DNA from: Komagataeibacter diospyri
GTDB lineage: Bacteria > Pseudomonadota > Alphaproteobacteria > Acetobacterales > Acetobacteraceae
Reading direction: 5' to 3'
DNA length: 64,000 nucleotides
Assembly (NCBI RefSeq): GCF_006538165.1
Contig: NZ_BDLU01000001.1
Span: forward strand, 1-64,000
In this document: positions 26,824-39,098 of the stretch, in pieces
Layout of the letters: the number at the start of each line of letters is the position of its first letter
How positions within the stretch are numbered: the first letter of the stretch is position 1
Translations under genes and position numbers: made by a program
Notes under the pieces: generated by a model
What the model was told of the DNA's origin: nothing
Databases searched by the model: none
The model's input: the letters and a program-made list of their open reading frames with translations, nothing else

Positions 26824-28542
26824 TCAGTCAAAGGTGTAATGCCGCGCGGCATAATTGGATAACGGACGCCACAGGGCGCGATTGAGCAGGAGCACGAACG
26901 CCGCCATGATCGCCATGCCCAGCCCCACCTGGTCGGTCGCACCCGCCACGGTGGCATGGGCGATATAGGCACCCAGCCCGTTAGCGCTCAGGGTCGTGTC
27001 TCCCCAGCTTGCGACCTCGGTCGCGATGGCGGCGTTCCACGCGCCACCCGATGCGGTCAGCGCACCGGTAATGAAATAGGGCGTGATGCCCGGCAGCATG
27101 ACGCGCCGCCACCACAGCCAGCCCCGGACATGGAAGTTCTTGGCCGCTTCCAGCAGGTCACCGGGATAGGACGATGCCCCCGCCACGATGTTGAACAGGA
27201 TATACCACTGCGTGCCCAGCAGCATGAGCGGCGTCAGCCAGATATTGCTGTTCAGGTGCCAGCGCACGATCACCACCACCACCAGTGGAAAGAACAGGTT
27301 GGCAGGGAAGGCGGCCATGAACTGCGCCGCCATCTGTGCACGTCGTGCCCGTCGTGGTGACAGGCCCAGCCATATTCCCAGCGGCACCCATATCAGTGAC
27401 GCCACAATGACCGTCACCATCACGCGCGCCAGCGTGACACCACCCAGCATGGTGACATGCAGCATCTGTCCCGCCGTATAATGGGTACTGGCATATGCCC
27501 ATGTCTTCCACCCGATGGTGATGGCGCAGACAGCCAGTGCCGCGATCCATGCGCTGTCCAGCAGGCGGGATGGGACAAGCGGTCGCCGCGGGGCGGATGG
27601 GCGCGGCCCCAGTGGCAGCCAGCCGATGCGGGTCATCATGCCACCCAGTCGCAGGCAGGCCTGACGCAGCAGGTGCGTGCGCCGCAGCAGGGTCAGCACC
27701 CATGGGTCGGGTGCTGCAAGCGTCGTGCCCTCGTCGGTCTGGAAGCGTGCCGACCATGCAACCACCGGACGGAACAGTAGCTGGTCATAGGCCAGGATGA
27801 CCGCCAGCATGGCGGCAATGGCATAGAAGATCGCCCATATGTTGCGCTGTTCGATCGCAACGCCCACATACGACCCGATTCCCGGCAGGGCAATATCGGT
27901 ATTCCCGACCGTGATCGTTTCGGAATAAACGACCATGAACCATCCGCCGGACATGGAAATCATGGTGTTCCATACCAGTGACGGGATGGCGAATGGCACT
28001 TCCAGCCGCCAGAAACGCTGCCACGGCGTCAGGCCGAAGCACAGGGCCGCTTCCTCCAGGTCAGGGGGTACGGTGCGCAGCGCCTGATACATGGCAAAGG
28101 CCATGTTCCATGCCTGACTGGTGAAAATGGTGAAGATGGCGGCCAGTTCCGCCCCCATCATCCGCCCGGGGAACAGACCGAGGAAGAAGACCACCGTAAA
28201 CGTCAGGAAGCCAAGGATCGGCACCGATTGCAGGATATCCAGCAGCGGGATCAGCACCTGTCCCGCGCGCCTGCTCTTGGCGGCCCAGACAGCATAGGTG
28301 AAGGTAAAGACCAGCGACGCGGCAAGGGCTGCGAACATGCGCAGCGTGGTTCGCACGGCGTAGGCGGGCAACCATGCGGGGTTGAGGTGGATGGTCCCTG
28401 CCTCACTGGCGGGAATGGGCACCAGCATGTGGCGCCCGGCGGTGGCGACAATAACAGCCCCCGCCATGATCGCCAGCAGGCCAAGCAGGTCTGGAACATT
28501 GGGGCGGACCCGCAGGTTCCCCGGCAGGCTACCGTCTGTCAC
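26824..28542 (-). CDS. ABC transporter permease, two fused permease domains
   Basis: A 572-residue inner-membrane protein containing two BPD-type permease domains in tandem. Two EAA-like cytoplasmic loops are visible: [23 protein letters not shown] in the first half and [22 protein letters not shown] in the second. Each half has five to six hydrophobic segments, joined by a linker near residues 270-310. One chain thus replaces the usual permease homodimer. Its start overlaps the dut stop by 4 nt, and the ATPase gene follows at 6 nt. By family it would import anions such as sulfonates, nitrate or a similar compound. Confidence 0.88.
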   Translation of the reverse strand: MTDGSLPGNLRVRPNVPDLLGLLAIMAGAVIVATAGRHMLVPIPASEAGTIHLNPAWLPAYAVRTTLRMFAALAASLVFTFTYAVWAAKSRRAGQVLIPLLDILQSVPILGFLTFTVVFFLGLFPGRMMGAELAAIFTIFTSQAWNMAFAMYQALRTVPPDLEEAALCFGLTPWQRFWRLEVPFAIPSLVWNTMISMSGGWFMVVYSETITVGNTDIALPGIGSYVGVAIEQRNIWAIFYAIAAMLAVILAYDQLLFRPVVAWSARFQTDEGTTLAAPDPWVLTLLRRTHLLRQACLRLGGMMTRIGWLPLGPRPSAPRRPLVPSRLLDSAWIAALAVCAITIGWKTWAYASTHYTAGQMLHVTMLGGVTLARVMVTVIVASLIWVPLGIWLGLSPRRARRAQMAAQFMAAFPANLFFPLVVVVIVRWHLNSNIWLTPLMLLGTQWYILFNIVAGASSYPGDLLEAAKNFHVRGWLWWRRVMLPGITPYFITGALTASGGAWNAAIATEVASWGDTTLSANGLGAYIAHATVAGATDQVGLGMAIMAAFVLLLNRALWRPLSNYAARHYTFD

Positions 28543-29000
28543 CCTGCGGTGCCCGTGCTGCCAAAGCCGCCCATGCCACGATCCGTTTCCTCCAGTTCCG
28601 AATATTCAACCCATGTCCCGCGCACGACCGGGGCAAGCACAGCCTGTGCAATGCGCATGCCACGCTCGACCACAAAGGGTTCGCTACCGGTATTCATGAC
28701 GATGATGCCGATTTCCCCACGGTAATCCTCATCAATCGTGCCGGGGGCGTTGGGCAGGGTGATGCCGTGTTTGAGGGCAAGGCCCGACCGCGGGCGGATC
28801 TGCATTTCATACCCACGCGGCAGCGCGACACACAGCCCCGTGGGTACCAGCGCGCGGCTTCCGGCCCCTATGGTCACCGGTTCGGTCACGGCTGCCAGCA
28901 GGTCCATTCCGGCCGCGCCATCGGTGGCGTAACCAGGCAGCGGCAGCCCATGGGCATGGGCCAGGCGGCGGACTTGGATGGGCAGGGGGGAGGAAGTCAT
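28539..29000 (-). CDS. dut: dUTP diphosphatase
   Basis: Trimeric dUTPase that hydrolyses dUTP to dUMP, preventing uracil misincorporation and supplying dTMP synthesis. 153 residues with the five family motifs: [45 protein letters not shown], and the glycine-rich C-terminal [10 protein letters not shown]. The start is placed at MTSSPLPIQ, where similarity begins; the frame is open further upstream. It lies 16 nt after coaBC and overlaps the ABC permease gene. Confidence 0.95.
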   Translation of the reverse strand: MTSSPLPIQVRRLAHAHGLPLPGYATDGAAGMDLLAAVTEPVTIGAGSRALVPTGLCVALPRGYEMQIRPRSGLALKHGITLPNAPGTIDEDYRGEIGIIVMNTGSEPFVVERGMRIAQAVLAPVVRGTWVEYSELEETDRGMGGFGSTGTAG

Positions 29001-29016
29001 GGCAGGGTCCGTCGGA

Positions 29017-30240
29017 TTATTCAGGTTTGGGGTGTGGCGTTTGCAGGAATGTGGCGATCCGCGCAACCAGCCTGTGCGCGACCTGCGTCTTGTCCAGTCG
29101 GGGCCAGTGTTCACAGCCCGCAGCATCTATCAGGGTGACCTCGTTTTCCGTACCGCCCATGATCCCGGTGCCCGGGCTGACATCATTGGCTACGATCCAG
29201 TCACAGCCCTTGCGTTCGCGCTTGGTGGTGGCATGCGCCAGCACATGCTCGGTTTCCGCCGCGAATCCGATAATCAGTCCTGGTCTTGTCGGGCCAGGCT
29301 GGCTCAGCGTCGCAAGGATGTCGGGGTTGGGAAGCAGTTGCAGCGCGGGCGGCGCCGCATCTGCTGTTTTCTTGATCTTCTGGGTTGCCGGGGCAACATG
29401 CCAGTCCGCCACGGCGGCGGTGCATACGGCAATGTCGCAGGGCAACGCATGGCGGCAGGCATCCAGCATGTCACGTGCCGTTTCCACCCGCACGGTGTGC
29501 ATGCCTGCCGGATCGGGCAGGGTGGTCGGGCCACTGACCAGTGTTACATCCGCCCCGGCCGCCGCAAGGGCTTCGGCAATGGCATATCCCTGCATGCCGG
29601 AGGAACGGTTGGCGATGTAGCGCACGGGGTCAATCGGTTCGTGCGTGGGGCCTGCGGTCACCAGCGCGCGGCGGCCCGCCAGTGGCCGGTCGGGTGACAG
29701 CCCGCGCAGGATGGCTGCAAGGATCGCATCCGTTTCCGCCAGCCGTCCCGGTCCGGATTCGTTACATGCCATGAGACCGGATTCCGGCCCCACGAAGGCC
29801 ACGCCACGCGCACGTAGCGTGGCGACATTCGCCTGTGTTGCCGCATGGGTCCACATGCGTACGTTCATGGCGGGAGCGACCAGCACAGGTGTGTCGGTGG
29901 CCAGCAGCACGGTGGTGGCCAGGTCACCGGCCAGTCCGGTGGCCATGCGGGCCAGCAGGTCGGCGGTAGCGGGGCAGACCACGACCAGATTGCTGCTGCG
30001 TGACAGGGCGATATGTCCCATCTCGCTTTCATCGGTCAGGGAAAACAGGTCGCTGAAGACACGTTCGCCACTCAGCGCCTGAATGGACATGGGGGTGACG
30101 AATCGTGCCCCCGCATCCGTCAGCACGGTGCGTACGCGCAGGCCGTGTTCGCGCAGCCTGCGAATCAGTTCCAGCGTCTTGTAGGCGGCAATGCCCCCAC
30201 CCACGACCAGCAGGACAGAACGGGTCGCCCCATCCCCCAT
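29017..30240 (-). CDS. coaBC: bifunctional phosphopantothenoylcysteine decarboxylase / phosphopantothenate-cysteine ligase
   Basis: Two successive steps of coenzyme A synthesis in one 407-residue protein. The N-terminal CoaC half is a flavoprotein with [35 protein letters not shown], the PAMNVRMW motif and a catalytic cysteine in [12 protein letters not shown]. The C-terminal CoaB half starts at [30 protein letters not shown] second CoA gene, coaE, occurs elsewhere in the window. The gene overlaps the ubiE stop (TGATG) and precedes dut. Confidence 0.95.
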   Translation of the reverse strand: MGDGATRSVLLVVGGGIAAYKTLELIRRLREHGLRVRTVLTDAGARFVTPMSIQALSGERVFSDLFSLTDESEMGHIALSRSSNLVVVCPATADLLARMATGLAGDLATTVLLATDTPVLVAPAMNVRMWTHAATQANVATLRARGVAFVGPESGLMACNESGPGRLAETDAILAAILRGLSPDRPLAGRRALVTAGPTHEPIDPVRYIANRSSGMQGYAIAEALAAAGADVTLVSGPTTLPDPAGMHTVRVETARDMLDACRHALPCDIAVCTAAVADWHVAPATQKIKKTADAAPPALQLLPNPDILATLSQPGPTRPGLIIGFAAETEHVLAHATTKRERKGCDWIVANDVSPGTGIMGGTENEVTLIDAAGCEHWPRLDKTQVAHRLVARIATFLQTPHPKPE

Positions 30241-31037
30241 CAGATTTTCCAGCCGGAATGGATCGCGGCAATCCCGCCGGACAGGTTCTGGTAAGATACC
30301 CGTTCCAGCCCTGCTTCACGCATCATGTCCGCCAGCGTTTCCTGATCAGGGAACATGCGGATGCTTTCTGCCAGGTACTGGTAGCTTTCACGGTCACCCG
30401 CGATCGCGGCTCCCATGCGTGGCAGCACGTGAAAGGACCAGGCGTCGTAAACCGGGGCGAAGGCCGCGACCTGAACGCGGGAGAATTCAAGACACAGGAA
30501 CCGCCCGCCCGGGCGCAGGATGCGATGGGCCTCGCGCAGCACCTGCAGCTTGTCCGTGCAGTTGCGCAGGCCGAAGGCGATGGAGACGCGATCAACCGAA
30601 TTGTTGGCCAGCGGAATGGCTTCGGCATCAACAGCCAGAAAGTTGAGGCCCGAGACAAGCCCGCGCTCCAGCGCGCGGTTGCGGCCCACCGTCAGCATGC
30701 TGACATTGATGTCGGACAGGATGGCCGGGCCGCCACCGCCACGCAGCCACCCGAAGGAGATATCACCCGTCCCGCCCGCAAGGTCGAGCAGCGACAGGTC
30801 GGGGTGGGGGGCGAGTTCGTTGACGAAAATCTTCTTCCACGCGCGGTGGATGCCCAGCGACATCACGTCGTTCATGATGTCGTATTTGGAGGCCACGCTG
30901 TCAAAGACATTCCGGACCAGGGATTTCTTCTCGCGCAACGGCACGTCGCGGAAGCCGAAATCGGTGGTATCCGCATGGCGGTCATCGGGACGGCCTGCGG
31001 AAGGGGAGGGATGGTATGGCTGGCTAATGTCGGTCAT
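30240..31037 (-). CDS. ubiE: demethylmenaquinone/ubiquinone C-methyltransferase UbiE
   Basis: SAM-dependent C-methyltransferase of ubiquinone (and, where present, menaquinone) synthesis; acetic acid bacteria depend on ubiquinone for their periplasmic oxidase chains. 265 residues with FDSVASKYDIMNDVMSLGIHRAWK, the SAM motif LLDLAGGTGDISF, FGLRNCTDKLQVL and GRFLCLEFSR, and the C-terminal LSGGIAAIHSGWKI. Divergent from mutM with only 29 bp between the start codons, so each promoter must extend into the other gene. Confidence 0.95.
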   Translation of the reverse strand: MTDISQPYHPSPSAGRPDDRHADTTDFGFRDVPLREKKSLVRNVFDSVASKYDIMNDVMSLGIHRAWKKIFVNELAPHPDLSLLDLAGGTGDISFGWLRGGGGPAILSDINVSMLTVGRNRALERGLVSGLNFLAVDAEAIPLANNSVDRVSIAFGLRNCTDKLQVLREAHRILRPGGRFLCLEFSRVQVAAFAPVYDAWSFHVLPRMGAAIAGDRESYQYLAESIRMFPDQETLADMMREAGLERVSYQNLSGGIAAIHSGWKI

Positions 31038-31066
31038 GATGCACAGGTATAAACCCAGATGAGGCC

Positions 31067-31948
31067 ATGCCGGAACTACCTGAAGTCGAAACTGTGATGC
31101 GCGGGATGCGAGTGCATCTTGAAGGTCACACTATTTCACGCGCCAGCACGCACCATACGGGCCTGCGATGGCCCTTTCCGACTGGTCTGGCGACGGCGCT
31201 GCAGGGGCGGCGGGTCGATGGATTCGCCCGGCGGGGAAAATATATCCTCATCACGCTTTCGGGCGGGATGGTTGTGGTGCTGCATCTGGGCATGTCCGGC
31301 CGCGTGCTGCTGTCACGCCCAATGGCGGCTGAGCGCGACCTGCCGCCCGCATTGCACGAACATCTTGTGATCGAGACGGCGCAGGGCGCGCGCTGCGGGC
31401 TGGTGGACCCCCGGCGTTTCGGCATGGTTGATCTGGTGGCGGCGGCAGATGTGGAAAATCACCGCCTGCTGGCGGGTATGGGGCCGGAACCGCTGGGTAA
31501 CCGGTTTGATGGCGCGTGGCTGACAGCGCGTGCCCGCGGGCGGCGTACCAGCATCAAGGCCCTGCTGCTGGACCAGCGCGTGGTGGCTGGGCTTGGCAAC
31601 ATATATGTGTCCGAAGCCCTGTTTCGTGCGCGTATCCACCCCGCGCGGGCGGCAGGTGACATCAGTGCGGCGCGGTATGACATCCTTGCCACCGAAATCC
31701 GTGCGGTGCTGGAGGAGGCAATTGCCGCTGGTGGCTCAAGCCTGCGTGATTACGTGCAACCGGATGGGGAGTTGGGCTATTTCCAGCATGCCTGGCGCGT
31801 GTACGGGCGGGAGGGGGAGGGGTGCCCCGACTGCCCCGGTCCACCGGCATGCGACGGGGTGGTCCGGATCACCCAGTCCGGGCGTTCAAGCTTTTTCTGT
31901 CCCCGCCAGCAGGGGGTGGAAAATGATTTAGGCAAAGACTTGTCTTGA
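31067..31948 (+). CDS. mutM: formamidopyrimidine-DNA glycosylase
   Basis: Base-excision repair glycosylase/AP lyase for 8-oxoguanine and formamidopyrimidines. 293 residues. Pro2 and Glu3 of MPELPEVET are the catalytic N-terminus and Lys58 (FARRGKYI) the conserved lysine. The helix-two-turn-helix region has [21 protein letters not shown]. The C-terminal zinc finger is unusual: Cys253, Cys256 and Cys278 are present, but the fourth ligand in the normal CPxCQ is Gln281 (FFCPRQQ). Cys262, five residues after the first pair, might substitute. The rest looks intact. Confidence 0.94.
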   Translation: MPELPEVETVMRGMRVHLEGHTISRASTHHTGLRWPFPTGLATALQGRRVDGFARRGKYILITLSGGMVVVLHLGMSGRVLLSRPMAAERDLPPALHEHLVIETAQGARCGLVDPRRFGMVDLVAAADVENHRLLAGMGPEPLGNRFDGAWLTARARGRRTSIKALLLDQRVVAGLGNIYVSEALFRARIHPARAAGDISAARYDILATEIRAVLEEAIAAGGSSLRDYVQPDGELGYFQHAWRVYGREGEGCPDCPGPPACDGVVRITQSGRSSFFCPRQQGVENDLGKDLS

Positions 31949-32052
31949 CGAATGGGGTCAGGGTGGACTAGATCGCCAGCCTGATATGGGATGTCCGCAA
32001 CGATCGGGTGGCGGACCGCCGTAACCTGATTTATGCAGATGAACTGAGAGCA

Positions 32053-32322
32053 ATGGCCAATACAGCATCAGCGCGCAAGCGCATCCGCCAGAACGAACGC
32101 CGCAACGCCCGTAACACGGCACGCCTGTCGCGCGTCCGCACCTTCGTGAAGAAGGTCGAGGTCGCCATCGCGACCGGCAAGAAGGACGACGCTGCCGTTG
32201 CGCTGCGCGCGGCACAGCCGGAACTGCAGCGTGCGGTTGGCAAGGGCGTTCTTCACGCCAACACTGTTGCCCGTCGTATTTCGCGCCTGTCCGCACGTAT
32301 CAAGTCGCTTGCTGCTGCGTAA
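32053..32322 (+). CDS. rpsT: 30S ribosomal protein S20
   Basis: Small basic 16S rRNA-binding protein, 89 residues: [17 protein letters not shown] at the N-terminus and [13 protein letters not shown] at the end, both typical. The open frame extends 15 codons upstream, but similarity and the usual N-terminus place the start here. A possible promoter is TTGACG at 31945-31950 with only a weak -10. A strong terminator follows. It lies directly upstream of dnaA, a common alphaproteobacterial arrangement. Confidence 0.97.
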   Translation: MANTASARKRIRQNERRNARNTARLSRVRTFVKKVEVAIATGKKDDAAVALRAAQPELQRAVGKGVLHANTVARRISRLSARIKSLAAA

Positions 32323-32365
32323 AAGGCTGCTGATTTCTTTCATATGAAAGAATGAGGCAAGTAAT

Positions 32366-32410
32366 AAAAAAGGTCGTATATCGCCATTAGTAGCGATAGC
32401 GGCCTTTTTT
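32366..32410 (+). terminator. rho-independent terminator of rpsT
   Basis: AAAAAGGTCG-TAT-ATCGC, an 8-nt loop region, then GCGAT-AG-CGGCCTTTTTT. The stem is long with a small internal mismatch and ends in six T residues; the A-run on the left makes it possibly bidirectional. Confidence 0.85.
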
Positions 32411-32689
32411 GTTTGCCATATTCATGTGGTGTGATCGGGTTTTGATGGGTTGGAGGCAGATTCCCGTTGCTTCGGCCGATTCCCTGCTCTACCTTATGTG
32501 GATAATTCCAACGTCATCTGTTGCCTTGGGGCCTGGGGGCCGGGTTGTAGGTCGTGTACAGGTGCGCGGCTGGCTTCCTGTCCGCTGCATGCAGGGCTGA
32601 TGACGGGCGGTAACAGTTATGGATGGAGCGGGGGCACGAATGCATGCGCGGGGGTGCATGTTTCGTGTCTCATGTAGCCGGGAGTGGAT
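32411..32689. promoter_or_regulatory. dnaA upstream region with one DnaA box
   Basis: A perfect DnaA box (TGTGGATAA, reverse of TTATCCACA) lies at 32497-32505, about 185 bp before the dnaA start. Only this one perfect box was found. One box fits autoregulation of dnaA better than a replication origin, which normally needs a cluster plus an AT-rich unwinding region. GGGAG near the right end is the dnaA ribosome site. No gene is seen in this stretch. Confidence 0.6.
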
Positions 32690-34153
32690 ATGACGGGCGG
32701 ACTGGAAGGCTATGACGCGGTTGCGGAAGCCAATGCGCAGAAAAGTGTGCTCGCCATTCACTGGTCGCGCATCTGCGAACGGCTGAAGGCCGAGGTCGGG
32801 GAAGTCGAATACCGCACATGGCTGCGCCAGATCACGGTCGGTCCGGTGGATGAGGATGAGATTACCCTCTACCTGCCCACCCGATTCCTGCGCGACTGGG
32901 TGCGTGGACAGTATGGCGACCGGCTGGGCACGCTGTGGAATGCCGAGGTGCCCGCCATCCGTCGCGTTGAACTGCAGGTCGCACGCCCCGGCAGCGCATC
33001 CGCAACGTCCCCCGCAGATGGTGTGACCGTCCCCGCCGCCACGACAGAGGCGCGTGAGGAGGCGGTTTCCCGTCCGGCAGTCCCCGCCCCGGTCGCGGAA
33101 GAACCGCGCCACGCTGAAGTGCGCAGCGACCTTGCCGCCCCCCTGGACCCGCGCTTCACCTTCGATACCTTTGTCGTGGGTAAGCCCAACGAATTTGCCT
33201 ATGCCTGCGCCCGCCGGGTTGCGGAACGGCCGTCCAGCCCCGGTTTCAACCCGCTGTTCCTGTATGGAGGCGTGGGTTTGGGCAAGACGCATCTCATGCA
33301 CGCGATCGGGGCCGAACTGTTGCGCGAGGGCAGGGTGTCCGTTGCCTACATGTCGGCGGAAAAGTTCATGTACCGCTTCATCGCGGCCATCCGGTCCCAG
33401 TCCACCATGGAATTCAAGGAACAATTGCGCTCGGTCGATGTGCTGATGATCGACGACCTGCAGTTCCTGATCGGCAAGGACAACACGCAGGAAGAATTCT
33501 TCCACACCTTTAATGCACTGGTCGACGCGGGGCGGCAGATCGTGGTGTCGGCCGACAAGTCGCCTTCCGACCTGTCGGGGCTGGAGGACAGGCTGCGCAC
33601 CCGCCTGGGCTGTGGCATGGTGGCGGATATCCATGCCACCACGTTCGAGCTGCGTATTTCCATCCTTGAAGCCAAGGCCAGCGCGTCCGGCGTGGTGGTG
33701 CCCGCCAAGGTGCTGGAATTCCTTGCCCACAAGATCACCTCGAACGTGCGTGAGCTTGAAGGCGCGCTGAACCGCCTGATCGCGCATGCCAACCTGTTTG
33801 GTCGTCCGGTCACGCTGGAGGCGACGCAGGATGTGCTGCATGATATTCTCAAGGCCCATGACCGCCGCGTTACCATCGAGGAAATCCAGCGCAAGGTGGC
33901 TGAACACTGGAATATCCGCCTGACCGACATGTCCTCGGCGCGGCGTGCGCGCGCTGTGGCGCGGCCGCGACAGGTGGCGATGTACCTGGCCAAGCAGTTG
34001 ACCAGCCGCTCCCTGCCCGAAATCGGGCGCAAGTTCGGCAATCGTGATCATACGACGGTCATGCATGCCGTGACGCGGGTGACGGAACTGATGGAACAGG
34101 ACCCGGCCTTTGCCGAGGATGTGGAACTGCTGCGTCGCATGCTCGAAAGCTGA
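32690..34153 (+). CDS. dnaA: chromosomal replication initiator DnaA
   Basis: AAA+ initiator that binds DnaA boxes and opens the origin. 487 residues. Domain I is at the N-terminus (VEYRTWLRQITVGPV), followed by an Ala/Pro-rich linker. The AAA+ domain has Walker A GGVGLGKTHLMHAIG (near 190) and Walker B LMIDDLQFL (near 250). Domain IV ends with the DnaA signature RDHTTVMHAVTRV (near 451). The ATG is preferred over a GTG two codons earlier because GGGAG then has proper spacing. First gene of dnaA-dnaN-recF-gyrB. Confidence 0.97.
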   Translation: MTGGLEGYDAVAEANAQKSVLAIHWSRICERLKAEVGEVEYRTWLRQITVGPVDEDEITLYLPTRFLRDWVRGQYGDRLGTLWNAEVPAIRRVELQVARPGSASATSPADGVTVPAATTEAREEAVSRPAVPAPVAEEPRHAEVRSDLAAPLDPRFTFDTFVVGKPNEFAYACARRVAERPSSPGFNPLFLYGGVGLGKTHLMHAIGAELLREGRVSVAYMSAEKFMYRFIAAIRSQSTMEFKEQLRSVDVLMIDDLQFLIGKDNTQEEFFHTFNALVDAGRQIVVSADKSPSDLSGLEDRLRTRLGCGMVADIHATTFELRISILEAKASASGVVVPAKVLEFLAHKITSNVRELEGALNRLIAHANLFGRPVTLEATQDVLHDILKAHDRRVTIEEIQRKVAEHWNIRLTDMSSARRARAVARPRQVAMYLAKQLTSRSLPEIGRKFGNRDHTTVMHAVTRVTELMEQDPAFAEDVELLRRMLES

Positions 34154-34263
34154 ATGAATTTAGGATTTAACGGCCTCTTTACCAGCGTCGTCCCGCGCTG
34201 CTAGACTGGTCGCCCCCCGTCTGTACGTGCCTGACGTGACGGGATGTGGAGGATATCGTACCG

Positions 34264-35388
34264 ATGAAGTTGAAGGCCGACCGCGTAACGCTGCTCAAGG
34301 CACTGGCCCATATCCAGAGCGTTGCCGAGAAGCGCAATACCATCCCCATCCTGGCCAACGTGCTGATCAATGTCGTGGATGGCGCCATGACACTGACGGC
34401 GACCGACATGGAAATCGCGGTGGTTGAAGGGGTTGCGGCCGAAACCCAGCGTGATGGCGCGGTCACGGCACCTGCGGCCGTCCTGTATGAAATCGTGCGC
34501 AAACTGCCCGATGGCGCGCATGTCGAACTGGACCATGCCGGAGGCGATGCACCGCTGGGCCTGCGGGCGGGCCGGTTCGCGACCAGCCTGAACGTCCTGG
34601 ACGTGGATGACTTCCCGTCCATGATGGCAGGCAGCCTGCCACATGAATTCAGCATTCCGGCACAGGTGCTGCGTGGCCTGATCGACCGCACGCGGTTTGC
34701 CATCTCCACCGAGGAGACGCGCTATTACCTCAACGGTATCTTCCTGCACGTGGCCGAAGGCGATGCGGGACAGGTGCTGCGCGCGGTGGCGACGGACGGG
34801 CACCGTCTGGCCCGGGTCGAGACCGAACTGCCCGCGGGCAGCGCCGGCATGCCCGGCGTGATCGTGCCGCGCAAGACGGTGGCCGAACTGCGCAAGCTGC
34901 TGGACGAAGGACCGGAGCAGGTTGATGTGGCCCTGTCCGATACCCGCATCCAGTTTTCCATTGGCAACATCACGCTGACGTCGAAGCTGATTGACGGCAC
35001 GTTCCCTGAATATGAGCGTGTGATTCCACACGGGAATGACCGCATCCTGCGCGTGGGCAAGAAGATCTTTTCTGATGCCGTGTCCCGCGTGGCCGCGATC
35101 AGTCAGGAACGCTCCCGTCCGGTCAAGCTGAGCATGGCGCATAACCTGCTGACACTGTCAGCCGCCAGCCAGGACCAGGGTACCGCGACGGAAGAACTGG
35201 ACGAAAACCATGTCTCCTATGATGCCGCCCCCATCGAGATCGGCTTTCAGGCGCGCTATCTGAACGACATTACCGATCAGGTGGAAAGGGAAGTGGAATT
35301 CGCCTTTTCCGACAGCTCCGCCCCCACCATCGTACGCGATGTGGACAGCCCGTCCGCGCTGTATGTCCTGATGCCGATGCGCGTGTGA
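34264..35388 (+). CDS. dnaN: DNA polymerase III beta subunit (sliding clamp)
   Basis: Ring-shaped dimeric processivity clamp, 374 residues with three similar domains. Typical text: MKLKADRVTLLKALAHIQSV at the start, VVDGAMTLTATDMEI, FAISTEETRYYLNGIFLHV, LRAVATDGHRLARVETELP, and the C-terminal LYVLMPMRV. The frame is open six codons upstream from a GTG, but GGAGG with an 11-nt spacer and the conserved MKL start support this ATG. It lies 110 nt after dnaA. Confidence 0.97.
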   Translation: MKLKADRVTLLKALAHIQSVAEKRNTIPILANVLINVVDGAMTLTATDMEIAVVEGVAAETQRDGAVTAPAAVLYEIVRKLPDGAHVELDHAGGDAPLGLRAGRFATSLNVLDVDDFPSMMAGSLPHEFSIPAQVLRGLIDRTRFAISTEETRYYLNGIFLHVAEGDAGQVLRAVATDGHRLARVETELPAGSAGMPGVIVPRKTVAELRKLLDEGPEQVDVALSDTRIQFSIGNITLTSKLIDGTFPEYERVIPHGNDRILRVGKKIFSDAVSRVAAISQERSRPVKLSMAHNLLTLSAASQDQGTATEELDENHVSYDAAPIEIGFQARYLNDITDQVEREVEFAFSDSSAPTIVRDVDSPSALYVLMPMRV

Positions 35389-35410
35389 CCGCGCGCGGCC
35401 ATCAGGTCGC

Positions 35411-36535
35411 ATGGCCTGCGTAACGCGGCTGGTTCTTACGGATTTCCGTAATTACCACCATCTTTCATGGAAACCGGCGTGCCCGGTCACGGTCATTACC
35501 GGTCCGAATGGCAGCGGCAAGACCAACCTGCTTGAGGCGGTGTCGCTGCTGGTGCCAGGGCGTGGCCTGCGGGGGGCGCGCATGGACGAACTGCCCCGTC
35601 ATGGTGCGGTCCTGTGGGGTGTCGCAGCCGATGTCGCGGCGCAGTGGGGTGATGATGCCCTGTCCATCCAGATTGCCACCGGGGCCGATCCCGTCCGGCC
35701 CGAACGGCGGGCGTTTCGCGTGGATGGGCAGGCCCTGCGCAATCGTGACGCCGTAGGTGAATATTTTTCTGCCGTATGGCTGACACCACAGATGGATCGG
35801 CTGTTTCAGGAAGGGGCAGGTGGTCGTCGCCGCTTTCTGGACCGGCTGGTGCTGGCGCTTGAACCCGGTCATGCGCGTGAACTGGCAGCTCACGACCGCG
35901 CAATGATGCAGCGCAGCCGCCTGCTGGCGCAGCATGGGGCGGATAAGGACTGGCTGGCTGCCCTTGAACGCACCATGGCGCGTCATGCCGTCGCTACGGT
36001 TGCGGCCCGGGTGGATATGGTGGCCCGCCTGAATTCGGATGAACAGGCGGTAGCTGACGGCTTTCCTGCGGCATGGCTGGAGCTGGATTGTCCGATTGCC
36101 GGCCGGTTGCGCGAAATGCCGGCCCTTGCGGTGGAGGATTGGCTGGCGGAACAGATCGCGGCGATGCGCATGATCGACCGCCAGCGCGGGGGAAGTCGCT
36201 TTGGCGCGCACCGCACCGACCTGCGCATGGCCGACCGGCTGAGCCGACGCCCGGCCAGCCAGTCCAGCACCGGCCAGCAGAAGGCGCTGCTGCTGGGCAT
36301 CGTCCTGTCACATGCGCGCATCCTTGCCGCGTGCCGGGGGCAGATGCCGATGCTTTTGCTGGATGAACCACTGGTACATCTGGATGATGTGCGGCGCGAC
36401 GCCCTGTTTCAGGCCATCGGACGGATGGATACCGGCGTGTTTCTGACCGGAACGGACGATGAACAGTTTGCGCCGTTGCAGCGGATTGCCGAATTCGTGA
36501 CGCCGGGTATGGGTAATCTTGCGCCGCATGCATGA
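35411..36535 (+). CDS. recF: DNA replication and repair protein RecF
   Basis: SMC-like ATPase that, with RecO and RecR, loads RecA at gaps. 374 residues: Walker A GPNGSGKTN at 31-39, the ABC-like signature SSTGQQKALLLGIVL near 283, and Walker B MLLLDEPLVHLDD near 313. LTDFRNYHHL is the usual N-terminal motif. It lies 22 nt after dnaN and 90 nt before gyrB, so the genes are probably co-transcribed. Confidence 0.96.
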   Translation: MACVTRLVLTDFRNYHHLSWKPACPVTVITGPNGSGKTNLLEAVSLLVPGRGLRGARMDELPRHGAVLWGVAADVAAQWGDDALSIQIATGADPVRPERRAFRVDGQALRNRDAVGEYFSAVWLTPQMDRLFQEGAGGRRRFLDRLVLALEPGHARELAAHDRAMMQRSRLLAQHGADKDWLAALERTMARHAVATVAARVDMVARLNSDEQAVADGFPAAWLELDCPIAGRLREMPALAVEDWLAEQIAAMRMIDRQRGGSRFGAHRTDLRMADRLSRRPASQSSTGQQKALLLGIVLSHARILAACRGQMPMLLLDEPLVHLDDVRRDALFQAIGRMDTGVFLTGTDDEQFAPLQRIAEFVTPGMGNLAPHA

Positions 36536-39094
<2,559 letters not shown>

Positions 39095-39098
39095 CCGG

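Noticed and set aside
32411-32689. replication origin upstream of dnaA
   Set aside because: Only one perfect DnaA box and no clear AT-rich unwinding element or box cluster.
32489-34066. 525-codon open frame on the minus strand across dnaA
   Set aside because: It is the antisense shadow of dnaA in GC-rich DNA; dnaA has all its motifs and the antisense product resembles nothing.
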